From: Actinidia chinensis
Lineage: Eukaryota; Streptophyta; Magnoliopsida; Ericales; Actinidiaceae
Direction of reading: 5' to 3'
Assembly (NCBI GenBank): GCA_009663005.1
Contig: CM018905.1
Location: forward strand, 21,540,255 to 21,550,254
DNA length: 10,000 nucleotides
Position 1 is the stretch's first letter. Each line of letters opens with the position of its first letter. A program made the position numbers and the translations under genes. This document shows positions 1-6,838 of this stretch, one piece after another. The notes under the pieces are model-generated. The model was not told where the DNA came from and did no database searches. It saw only the letters and a list, made by a program, of their open reading frames with translations.

Positions 1-559
1 TGATTTTCCTGCCAAGCTTTCTTCCTCCCTATGTACAGATGCAAGGCAAACTTACTCTAGATTCACAATTTAGGAAAAGAACTCATCTACAAAATTAGTT
101 AAGACTTATCCTTTTATTACTGCTCTTGGCAGAAATTTTATGTCCAATTGTCTGAACTCGATGACCCATTTGGAGAGTCGCTCGGACAAGTCTACTTTTA
201 ACAAGATGCTTTTGAGCAGAAACTCGATATATACAGCAATGGAATGTGCTTGAAAATAATGCATGAGTTTATACGATGTTAAAACTGGAGCCAATACCCA
301 TTTTTCTAGCGGCATGTACCTTACTTGGCAATCTATAAAGGTCTTGCTAGCAAGTAGATCAGGCGGTCCTCTCTATCTACCTTCCTTAGAAGTATCGAGC
401 TAACGGCATGTTCAGAGACTACGAGATAAATGTAGAACAGTTCTCCCTCATCCAGGGTGGAAAGAAGCGGTGGTTCAGTTAAATATTTTTTAAATTATTG
501 GAGTGCAAGCTCGAATTCTTCATTCTATAAAAAATTTGTATTTTTTTGATGGAGTTAAA
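1..559 (-). pseudogene. RT connection and degenerate RNase H, broken (copy A)
   Basis: This continues the copy A RT. Motifs seen in order are KKYLTEPPLL (about 485-455), an EGELFYIYLVVSEHAVSS segment (about 450-395), RYMPLEKWVLAPV (about 320-280), HYFQAHSIAVYIEF (about 265-220), LSERLSKWVIEF (about 190-150) and FLPRAVIKG (about 135-106). In this family the stretch is the first RNase H (gRNH). Where a working RNase H would have Thr-Asp-Ala-Ser, this copy reads V-V-S, so the first catalytic Asp is absent, as in Tat elements that rely on a second RNase H. Stops at 321-323 and 333-335 and a frame change near 330 break it. Positions 1-105 match the spacer after this domain in copy B (3371-3480), including VLTNFV. 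Confidence 0.85.
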
Positions 560-600
560 AGAATGGATGGAATTTGTCAGAAGACTTACTGATGAATCGG
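1..600. repeat. Inverted pol repeat arm, partner 2881-3470
   Basis: The reverse complement of 1-600 aligns along its whole length with 2881-3470, including the shared run AAATACAAATTTTTTATAGA and the YFQAHxIxVYIEF and VLxNFV coding landmarks. The two arms are copies of the same pol segment in opposite orientation, about 2.3 kb apart. Divergence is substantial (scattered substitutions and small indels), so these are independent old copies rather than a recent inverted duplication. I could not compute a percentage identity. Confidence 0.85.
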
Positions 601-1479
601 TTAAGTGTTGTTGCCATTCCAATCAGGTTTTGAACCTCCTTTGCAATCCTAGTACTGACAAGGTCGTTAATTGCACAATTTGCTTTGGATTTGCCTCGAT
701 CCCTTGTCGAGTTACTAATTGTCCTAGGAATTTTCTTGAGATTACCCTGAAGGCACACTTGGTCGCGTTCAATCTCAGCTTGTATTATTTAAGTATTACA
801 AATACCTCGGCTAGGTCCCTCAAATGGTCTGGCTCTTTCTTGCTTTTAACCACCATATCGTCGATGTGAGCTCCATGATTTTACCCATGATTGGCTCAAA
901 TATTTTGGTAATCATCCTCTAATATGTGTTTTCAGCGTTTTTCAGCCCGAAGGGCATGCTTGTAGCAGAATATGTCACACAAAGTAATGAAGATGGTTTT
1001 TTTATCGAGCTTGTGCATTGCTATTTGATAGTAACCTTGATATGCATCCAAGAAACTCATTCAGGCATGACCCAATGTAGAGTCCACCAATTGATCAAAT
1101 TTATGCAAAGGAAAGTATTCTTTTAGACAAGCTCAGTTAAGGCTTGTGAAGTCAATGCAGACTCTCTATTTCCCAATTTCCTTCTACAATTGTATTGGAT
1201 AGCCAACTCAGGTAAAGAACCTTCACTATTGCACTCGTTTCTTCTATTATAAGGTCCACATGCTCAGTTACAGACCTTCTTCTCCATTATTTTATCGGAC
1301 GGGCCTCAAGAAAGACATTTAGCTCATGTTTGATAAAGGTTGGGTCGATCCCGAACATCTCATATGGTGTCCATGCAAAGACCCTGATATTACCTGTTAT
1401 AAACTGGATGAGCTCGATTCTCTCTCGGTCTTTCAGGTTTGCACCAGTGAGAAAGAAATGATTCGAGCTTGGCTCATCA
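560..1479 (-). pseudogene. Protease-RT linker and reverse transcriptase, broken (copy A)
   Basis: This is the RNA/DNA-templated DNA polymerase part of pol. From 1479 downward come the linker (FFLTGANLKD, then FAWTPYEMFGIDPTFIKHEL around 1380-1320), the ARPIK start of RT (about 1305), the primer-grip side with CIDFT (about 1150), the first catalytic segment FLDAYQGY (Asp codon 1048-1046), MPFGLKNA (957-934) and the polymerase box. The usual Y-x-D-D reads HIDD (868-857), so both aspartates survive but the tyrosine is His. KCAFRV, GIEANPKQI and LNRFISKSSDKF follow down to 560. In-frame stops lie at 1287-1289, 1133-1135, 1061-1063 and 919-921. Frames change near 957, 870 and 645. It is clearly non-functional, yet it is the only copy in the window that keeps an RT palm. 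Confidence 0.9.
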
Positions 1480-2085
1480 AGTTTGAGGATGATGCCAGGC
1501 AGGCAAAGAAAGGTACAGGGACAACTACTCGGGGAAAGGGGTAGTTCAAAAGGTGCAAGGAGAGTTTAATTTGTCTTGAGAACCAAGTGAGGCAAGGGAT
1601 AAACGTGGTTTTTAAGAAACCAATCTATAAACTACTCGTTCGAATCCGAGATAAGCCTTATTTTAGAAAGCCCAAACTCATGGGATGAGACCCTAAAAAA
1701 TGCAACCAACGGTAGAAATATTCCTTTCATGAAGAAAAAGGACACAAGACAAAGAATTACTGAGCCCTGGAGGTCTTCCTGGACCAGCTGGTCCGAGATG
1801 GACACTTGAAAAAATTTGTTGACAAGGAAAATACTTGAGCAGGAGAGGCTGAGATAAGACCAAACCCAAGGTTCGATCGAGGTGATGATGAAATAGACAA
1901 AATTGTGGAAGAGGAGGAGGATCTTCTCCTAGGTACTATTCACATGATTGGGAGTCCAAACCATCCAGGTCTTGAGAATAGAATTTAAGGAGAGATCCGT
2001 ATGATCAGACAAATGAACGAGGTTCTCTCAATCCAATCAACGACTAAGAAATCGAGGTAGACGATGACCAAACCAGGAAGCATCA
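1480..2085 (+). pseudogene. Gag tail with decayed zinc knuckle (copy B)
   Basis: One reading frame (codons starting at positions divisible by 3) runs from 1482 to about 2180 with no indel but about seven stop codons (for example TAG 1542, TGA near 1683, TAG 1713, TAA near 1986). Recognisable gag wording includes KPKLMG (about 1668-1685), KYSFHEEKGHKTKNY (1716-1760) and LVRDGHLKKFVDKE (about 1788-1830), followed by an acidic run around 1900-1925. The knuckle normally has Cys and His residues that grip zinc and package RNA; here the two histidines remain (1728-1730 and 1743-1745) but the first cysteine region reads Ser and the last cysteine is Tyr. The N-terminal capsid part is missing because the element is cut at 1480. 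Confidence 0.8.
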
Positions 2086-2560
2086 CTTTTACTAAAGCTG
2101 ACCTAGAGAGGGTACATCACCCCCATAATGACTCATTGGTCATCCAGCTCAGAATGAACAATTATGACATGAAAGGATCCTTATGGACAACAAAAGCTCT
2201 ATAGAGGTGATGTATTATGATCTCTTTAAACAACTTAAGCTTTCACAATCGAATTTAAAACCAGCCTGAGCCCCTCTGGTTGGATTAAACGCTCAGTCTC
2301 ACTGGCCTCTAGGAACCGTGACTCTTAAAATCTGAGTTGGTTCTCAGGAGATGGTGACAGAGTTTGTTATTGTGGACATACTTTTCTCATATAATGCGAT
2401 AGTTAACCGAGATTGGTTGCACATGATGAAAAGAGTGGCTTATATATTACACCAAGTCATTAAATTTGTCATCTCTTGAGGTGAAGAGACCCTTATATAG
2501 AGATCAGGTAGCGCCCAAACAATGCCACCTTGCTACAATATCCACTAAGATGGCTATGAA
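2086..2560 (+). pseudogene. Retroviral-type aspartic protease, broken (copy B)
   Basis: The domain opens with [20 protein letters not shown] (about 2084-2145). The active-site loop, normally Asp-x-Gly-Ser, reads [15 protein letters not shown] with the Asp at 2186-2188 and Lys in place of the Gly. LVGLNAQSHWPLG (about 2277-2315), VDILFSYNAIVNRDWLH (about 2370-2421) and HQVIKF (about 2451-2468) follow, all standard landmarks of plant Ty3/gypsy proteases. The frame slips by one base near 2175 and again near 2477, with stops near 2271 and 2331. The protease would mature the gag-pol polyprotein in the particle. With the Gly to Lys change and the stops it cannot work. Confidence 0.85.
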
Positions 2561-2880
2561 AGAAATGCAACTGATCAAGGAGGAGCATGAGGTCCTAAAG
2601 GATATTGGGAGAAACCCCAAGGCGAAGGTTGTAGAGGACCTAATACACTATGAATTGGATGAGCCAAGTTCGGATCGTTTCTTTCTCACTGGTGCAAACC
2701 TGGAAGAATGAGAGAAAACCGAGCTTATCCAGTTCCTCACAGCTAATATCAAGATCTTCGCATGGGATAGACCCTAATTTCATCAAGAATGAAACCAACG
2801 TTCTCCCCGATGCCTGACCAACAAAACAGTGAGGAAGGAGATCTGCAACTAAGCATGCGGATGCAGTGATTGAGGAAGTT
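2561..2880 (+). pseudogene. Protease-RT linker and first edge of RT (copy B)
   Basis: An open stretch from 2478 to 2711 ends with DEPSSDRFFLTGANLEE, nearly identical to the copy A linker, and continues past a TGA as TELIQFLTANIKIFAW (to about 2766). Compared with copy A, about 20 bases are then missing at about 2765, so the MxGIDP motif has lost its first half. IDPNFIKNE and a decayed start of RT follow up to VIEEVD (about 2862-2882). At 2880/2881 the RT ends abruptly and the sequence resumes about 640 bases further along relative to copy A. All RT catalytic aspartates are therefore absent from copy B. Confidence 0.82.
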
Positions 2881-3480
2881 GATTTATCAATAAGTCCTCT
2901 AACAAATGTTGTCCCTTTTCAAACTCTTTCGCAAAAATACAAATTTTTTATAGAATGAAGAGTGCGAGCTCGCACTCTAACAGTTCAAAAAATATTTAAC
3001 TAGGCCACCATTTCTTTTTACCCCAGATGAGGGAGAGTTGCCTACGTAGAAAAAGAGATAGAGAGAAAATGCAGCCCCTAGTCGGGCTCATAAGAGAGGT
3101 AGGTGGAGAGCAACACTCGATCTACTTTGTTAAAAAAAACGTTTACGGATTGCCAAATAAGGTATCTGCCACTGGAGAAGCTCGTTCTAGCCCTAATATT
3201 AATTTTGCGGAAACTCATACACTATTTTCAAGCACATCCCATCGTTGTTTACATAGAGTTTTCGCTAAAAAGTATTTTATCAAAAGCAGACTTGTTTGGC
3301 TGACTTTTCAAATGGGCTGTCAAGCTAGGACAATCAGATATAAAATTTCTACCAAGGGCGGCAATAAAAGGATAGGTCTTGGCCAATTTTGTGGTGTAGT
3401 TCTCTCCCCAAGCTGTGAGTCTAGAGCATGGTTGTCTTGTGTCTGCATACAGAGGGGAGGAGAGCTTAGATGCATGATCA
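2881..3480 (+). pseudogene. RT thumb remnant and degenerate RNase H (copy B)
   Basis: The segment resumes at the FISKSS motif (2881-2900) and continues through the RT connection into the first RNase H. The best preserved part is 3103-3303: RYLPLEKLVLALI, then YFQAHPIVVYIEF, then LSKADL. A frame change leads to FKWAVKLGQSDIKFLPRAAI (about 3308-3367) and VLANFVV (about 3379-3399). The motifs match copy A one for one. The sequence contains a chance 18-bp palindrome at 2960-2977 that copy A lacks. Stops and at least three frame changes break it. Longer open frames across this interval (for example 3027-3587) are out of register with the domain and are not the protein. Confidence 0.82.
2960..2977. 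repeat. Perfect 18-bp palindrome
   Basis: GAGTGCGAGCTCGCACTC is its own reverse complement. It lies inside the decayed RT connection. The corresponding site in copy A is related but not palindromic, so it probably arose by chance substitution. Confidence 0.9.
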
Positions 3481-3597
3481 TCTGGAATTCAATCAATACT
3501 TGGAGACAAAGAGGTTATTCAAGAACCACCCAAAATGTAGAAACAACAACCCCTGGTGATATCTCTGAGGTTGTCAGAGGTTATTGAGGAACCAACT
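3481..3597 (+). other. Spacer between the two RNase H domains, unrecognised
   Basis: This is the short tether between the degenerate RNase H and the second RNase H. One frame reads LEFNQYLETKRLFKNHPKCR from about 3482, followed by stops. I do not recognise this wording as part of the usual polyprotein and cannot tell whether it is a lineage-specific tether or foreign sequence. Copy A leaves the window before reaching the corresponding stretch, so there is no internal comparison. Confidence 0.4.
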
Positions 3598-4000
3598 CAA
3601 ATTGATCCCACCTCGGCATGGAAAATGTTTATTAACAGAGTGAGAAATAGCCTGGGTGCAGGGGAAGGAGTAATTTTAAAAAGCCTAAAAGGAGTAATTT
3701 TTGAACACTACCTCAGATTGAATTTCCTTGCAACAAAAATGAAACCGAATACGAAGCCTTCATTGTGGGACTCAAGTCCGCTAGCAAACTAAAGGTTTTC
3801 GAGATCCATATATTTAATGACTCAAAACTAGTGGTCAACCAAGTAATAGGAAAATTCAAAGCTCAGGGGGCCAAGATAGCTAAGTATTTGGCAGTGACCA
3901 AAATCCTTTTCACCAAATTCAAAGCAGTAAAAATTGAGCAAGTGGGGAGGGAATTAAATTCACGTGCAGATGCATTAGTAAGTTTGGCTTTGTTTTTTGA
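3598..4000 (+). pseudogene. Archaeal-like second RNase H, broken (copy B)
   Basis: RNase H removes the RNA strand during reverse transcription. The domain starts at WKMFINRVRNSLGAGEGVIL (from 3619), aligned without gaps to the family's W-x-x-x-V-D-G start; the first catalytic Asp is Asn (codon 3634-3636). NETEYEAFIVGLKSA follows (3738-3784) with the catalytic Glu kept (3747-3749), then IFNDSKLVVNQV with its Asp (3819-3821), and finally SRADALV with its Asp (3969-3971). A one-base frameshift lies near 3735. The presence of this domain between a degenerate RNase H and the integrase is the hallmark of the Tat lineage. Three of four metal-binding residues survive, but not the first. Confidence 0.88.
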
Positions 4001-4196
4001 AAGAGAGATAGGCCAGACCATCGTAGTCAATTTGATCTCAGCCCCTAGTCACGAAGTGTCTCAAGAATCTATCTTAGTCAACACTGAGTTGGGGCCGAGC
4101 TGGATGGACCTAATTGTGGATTTTATACGACATGACAAGCTACCAAAAGATAAGAGAGATGCGCACAAACTTCGAATAAAGGCAGCTTGTTTTTAG
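4001..4196 (+). pseudogene. Connector between RNase H and integrase (copy B)
   Basis: The frame of the second RNase H stays open from 3765 to the TAG at 4194-4196, a run of 143 codons that is the longest in-register coding stretch in the window. Beyond SRADALV it reads a linker with TELGPSWMDLIVDFIRHDKL (about 4083-4142) and RDAHKLRIKAACF (about 4158-4193). Plant Ty3/gypsy elements have a similar segment (W-x-x-x-I...Y/F...G-x-L-P, then A-x-x-Y/F) just before the zinc-binding part of integrase. It probably links the two enzymes in the polyprotein; no catalytic role is known. Confidence 0.75.
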
Positions 4197-5330
4197 ATCT
4201 CCCCTAATGAGGACTTGTACAAAAGATCATATCTAGGACCCTACCTACTGTGCATTCACCCGCGCCTAATTGAAGATGTACTTTTTGAAATCCAAGAAGG
4301 CATATGCGAACTACACTCAGGAAAAAGATCATTGGCCCACTGAGCTCTGACCCAAGAATATTGATTGTCATACATGTACAAAGATGCCCAGGTGTATGTC
4401 CGCAAGTGTACCAAATGCCAGCTCTTTTTAACTTTAATTCATCAACCAGCAAGGGACTTGATCCCTCTCACCAATCCATGGCCCTTTTCATAATGGGGGA
4501 TGGACGTCATGGGGATCTTGCCCCAAGCTCTAGGGAACAAGAGGTTTTTGTTAGCAACGATAGACTACTTACAAAATGGGTGGAGGTCGAACTACTAGCC
4601 CAAATTAGGGAGATGGATGTAAACAGATTCATCTGCAGAAATAATTTATCTAGGTTTGGCATACTTAGGGCCTTTGTATCAGATAACAAAACTCAATTCC
4701 TGGGTAAAAAGGTTAAAAACTTGTTGGGGCAGTTGAAAAACGAGTTCTACAACTCAACACTAAGCTACCCGCAGTGTAACGGGCAAGCCAAAGCCACCAA
4801 CAAAACAATCATAAACGGGATCAAGAAGAGGCTCGAAAAAGCCAAAGAAAAATAGTTTGTGGGCCTATCGGACCACACTACAAAAAGCAATGAATGAAAC
4901 GCCTTACTCTTTGGCTTTCAAATTCGAAGTTGTAATCCCATTGGAGGTCGGTTTGCCCACAATACGGACCAAAGCATATGACGCCAATCATAATGAGGAA
5001 GACTTAGCTTGGGACCTCGACCTTGCTGATGAATGAATGGAGAATGCACTGATTCGAATGGCTGACTATCATAAACAGTTAGCAAAAATATACAATTAGA
5101 AGGTCCAACATAGACAATTTTCGATGGGAGACCTCATTCTTAAGAAAGTTGTTGGAAACACCAAGGACCCGGCGGACTGGAAGCTCGGCCCGAACTGGGA
5201 AAGACCTCACAAGATAGTCAAGCTCGCCGGCATAGGTGTTTACGACCTCAAAGATTTCGAGGGAAAAGAAACTCCGAGACATTGGAATCCAACAACTTGA
5301 GAAAATACTATCATTCAAATGTAATTTTTT
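4197..5330 (+). pseudogene. Integrase, catalytically dead and frameshifted (copy B)
   Basis: Integrase inserts element DNA into the host chromosome. The N-terminal zinc finger is at about 4281-4418: the first His is Gln (4293-4295), the second His is kept (4314-4316) and so is the CTKC pair (4407-4418). The catalytic core has WGMDVMG with Asp at 4503-4505, FVSDNKTQF with Asp at 4682-4684, and GQAKATNK, where the catalytic Glu is Lys (4790-4792). The second Asp to that position is 36 codons, the canonical D-x35-E spacing. The C-terminal domain carries MGDLILKK (about 5125-5148), GPNWERPHKI (about 5189-5218), GVYDLKDFEG and PRHWNP, ending near NNLRKYYH (5290-5313). No chromodomain follows, as expected outside the chromovirus branch. 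Frames change near 4290-4500 and 4580 and again after 4855; numerous stops lie in 4855-5100. Confidence 0.9.
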
Positions 5331-5446
5331 TGACCGAGTTGGTATTTATATCAAATATACTTGTAAAAGTTTCTTACTTAAATATTTGTTTTCTTCCTAA
5401 GTATTTAACCTAAGAATTATAAGGCAAGGTCAAAAATGTAAGGAAG
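5331..5446. other. AT-rich spacer after integrase
   Basis: This begins the 3' non-coding region directly after the integrase C-terminus. It is T-rich, with fragments resembling parts of the following repeat unit (for example AAGTATTTAACCTAAG around 5399-5414), which suggests a very decayed first unit. No coding signal was seen. Confidence 0.5.
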
Positions 5447-5690
5447 AGTTAGTCGACCTATATGCAAGTTCTGAGCTCCGTCCCACGAATTTGAACAAAG
5501 TATACTTAGCAAAAATGATTTTTCTAAGGAAGAGTTAGACGAGTTTAAAGCAAGCTCCGAGCTCTGTCCCACGAATTTTGTCAAAGTCTACTTTGTAAAA
5601 ATTTAAGAAAGAGTTAGCCGAGCTCTATGCAAGCTCCGAGTTCTATCTCATGAACTTTGCAAAAGTATACTTAGACTTAAGAAAAAAGAA
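5447..5690. repeat. Tandem array 1: three ~80-bp units
   Basis: Units start at the shared AGTTAG at 5447, 5533 and 5612, giving lengths of 86, 79 and about 79 bp. Each reads, with changes: AGTTAGxCGAGCTCTATGCA, AGCTCCGAGCTCTGTCCCA, CGAATTTTG, AAGTxTACTT, then AAAAATTTAAG-GAAG. The first unit has an internal insertion (TGATTTTTC-like). The same unit recurs ten times at 6839-7632. Tandem repeats in the 3' region are typical of Tat-lineage elements and are a known source of plant satellites. Confidence 0.88.
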
Positions 5691-5740
5691 AAAAACTTTG
5701 AAATAGAAAGTAAAGTGCAAGCAAGATCCAGAAAGATAAT

Positions 5741-5940
5741 CCATTCATTAAAAAAAATTATTCAAGTATAAAGTTGTTGAATACAGAATTGCTCAGAATA
5801 TAATATTATTGAAGTAAAGAGTTGTTCGAGCTTGAGAATAGTGCCTAGCTCATTCATTACAAATCTATTCAAAATAAAAAATTATTGAAGTACATTGTTG
5901 TATAAGCTCGGGAATGGTACCGAGCTCTTTCAATGAAAAA
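5741..5940. repeat. Second repeat family, ~76-bp, two to three copies
   Basis: ATTATTGAAGTA occurs at 5805 and 5881, 76 bp apart. Each is followed by a GTTGTxxxAGCTxGxGAATxGTxCC-AGCTC-type stretch and a CATTCATTA or TTTCAATG end. A diverged earlier copy is visible as CCATTCATTA (5741-5750) and ATTATTCAAGTA (5757-5768). The unit differs from the ~80-bp family, though both contain GAGCTC-like words. The copies are imperfect and no coding potential is seen. Confidence 0.65.
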
Positions 5941-6202
5941 ACACCCAGCCATTGAGCCATGAAAGACGTTTGAGCTATTTTAGGCAGTCCTCATGGATAA
6001 TCACCTCTAGATAATGGATACGATCAACTAGGAAAGCAGTCATCCAGATGATATCCATGATTTGACATCAGCCTACAGAATAGATTTGACTTCGGCATAA
6101 GGATTAGAGGTTTCACGGCAATATGTTGCTCTAACCAGGTTTAAGTCTATAATATCACACCGGCAAGACTATACTCACAGAGCATATGTTGCTCACAGTA
6201 GG

Positions 6203-6276
6203 TTGTTTATCAGCAACAAATTCTCCTTTAGCTGATAAACAATCTGCGTCTATTGCTCGTAGATTGTTTATCAGCT
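6203..6276. repeat. Three-arm inverted repeat able to form alternative hairpins
   Basis: TTGTTTATCAGC occurs at 6203-6214 and again at 6264-6275, with its exact reverse complement GCTGATAAACAA between them at 6231-6242. Arm 1 and the middle arm can form a 12-bp stem with a 16-nt loop. The middle arm and arm 3 match over 16 bp (6230-6245 with 6261-6276) with a 15-nt loop. The two hairpins are mutually exclusive. They may be a remnant of a small inverted-repeat element or a structured part of the retroelement 3' region; function is unknown. Confidence 0.85.
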
Positions 6277-6593
6277 ATAGGGAAGTTTGTTGCCTTGAAC
6301 GGCGATTCGATCCGGCTGATCAAAAGCTTCATATCATAGAACTTTTAGAGGCAGAGGTAGACAAGCTAGCCATGCGCACCTAGCTCGGTCCTACTAACAC
6401 TACTCACTAATTTTTAAGGGACAGCTATTAGCCCTCCCCCTGCCTCGAACCTATTTCGGCAATAGAAGGGCCTGGGGGACAACACCCTAAGGCCAACAAT
6501 TTCAATCCTAGGGGATAAAAGAAGACTCAAAAAAGGAAAAAAGTTTTGAAATACAAACAATAAGAGGTTTTCTCAATTTATAGTGGCAAAAAG

Positions 6594-6650
6594 AAGGTAA
6601 ACGAACCGTCATTTATGTGGAAGACAAACGGACCATCATTAAGAAGGAAG
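6594..6650. repeat. Short imperfect direct duplication (~27 bp)
   Basis: AAACGAACCGTCATTTA (about 6599-6615) is followed by AAACGGACCATCATTAAG (about 6626-6643), each preceded by AAG and followed by a purine-rich AAGAAGG-like tail. This looks like a two-unit tandem duplication in a purine-rich stretch. Confidence 0.5.
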
Positions 6651-6765
6651 ACGGAACAACAACAATTAAGAAGGCAGTCGAAGCAACGCAGTGGCAGACC
6701 AAGCGTGCACTAAGGGCACGATGTTTTGCGGGCCCACTGCCATTCACAAGCTAGTAAGGAACAAG

Positions 6766-6790
6766 CACGTGGCAGTTCCCACACCACGTG
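6766..6790. promoter_or_regulatory. Pair of G-box (CACGTG) words
   Basis: CACGTG occurs at 6766-6771 (within GCACGTGGCAG) and 6785-6790 (within ACCACGTGTCC), 19 bp apart, with a CCAAT word just after (6792-6796). In plants CACGTG with a following GGC or GTC is a common bZIP/bHLH binding site. There is no demonstrated transcript start nearby, so this is only a candidate site. Confidence 0.25.
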
Positions 6791-6838
6791 TCCAATGAAG
6801 CTTGCGTACAAGTACGCGTAGCAAAAAGTTTAAAAGAG

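Larger units (their letters stand above)
1..1479 (-). mobile_element. Copy A: decayed Tat-type Ty3/gypsy pol fragment, inverted
   Basis: Read on the minus strand, this stretch carries, in order, the protease-RT linker, RT and the degenerate RNase H of a plant Ty3/gypsy polyprotein. It is interrupted by frameshifts (near 957, 870, 645 and 330) and many stops. The fragment begins abruptly at 1479, where plus-strand gag of another copy starts, and leaves the window at position 1. The archaeal-like RNase H and integrase would be expected further left. No LTR, primer-binding site or polypurine tract is visible. Its closest relative in the window is copy B: positions 1-600 match 2881-3470 in inverted orientation, and 1310-1479 match 2655-2830. 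Domain recognition is direct; assignment to the Tat lineage rests on the wording of the RT/RNase H and on the companion copy. Confidence 0.88.
5941..6838. other. Non-coding spacer between the two tandem arrays
   Basis: About 0.9 kb separates the second repeat family from array 2. I find no protein family in it. A 65-codon open frame at 6186-6383 crosses the hairpin cluster at 6203-6276 and has no recognisable wording. The stretch holds that hairpin cluster, a C-rich then G-rich patch (about 6430-6480, ending GGGCCTGGGGGACAAC) that faintly recalls the G-rich motif near the 3' end of many plant gypsy elements, a purine-rich A-tract (6515-6550), a short duplicated segment near 6594-6650 and a pair of CACGTG words near 6766-6790. 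An LTR boundary may be hidden here, but I cannot demonstrate one. Confidence 0.5.

Noticed and set aside
546..1544. Plus-strand open frames at 546-869, 926-1126 and 1326-1544
   Set aside because: They are shadows of the minus-strand RT and linker of copy A. Only the last part of the third, after 1480, is real coding sequence, belonging to copy B gag.
3027..3587. Longest continuous open frame (186 codons) on the plus strand
   Set aside because: It is out of register with the RT/RNase H motifs, which read in the other plus frames over the same interval (for example 3103-3303), and its protein resembles nothing known.
4204..4689. Minus-strand open frames at 4204-4452 and 4507-4689
   Set aside because: They are antisense shadows of the integrase zinc finger and catalytic core, and their translations show no family wording.
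5079..5318. 79-codon minus-strand open frame
   Set aside because: It is the complement of the integrase C-terminal domain, whose GPNWERPHKI and DLKDFEG motifs read clearly on the plus strand.
6186..6383. 65-codon plus-strand open frame
   Set aside because: It crosses the three-arm inverted repeat, has no recognisable domain or homologous wording, and lies in a non-coding spacer.
6465..6490. Polypurine tract and LTR start at GGGCCTGGGGGACAAC
   Set aside because: The G-rich word is suggestive, but no second LTR copy, TG...CA pair or target duplication is present in the window to support a boundary.
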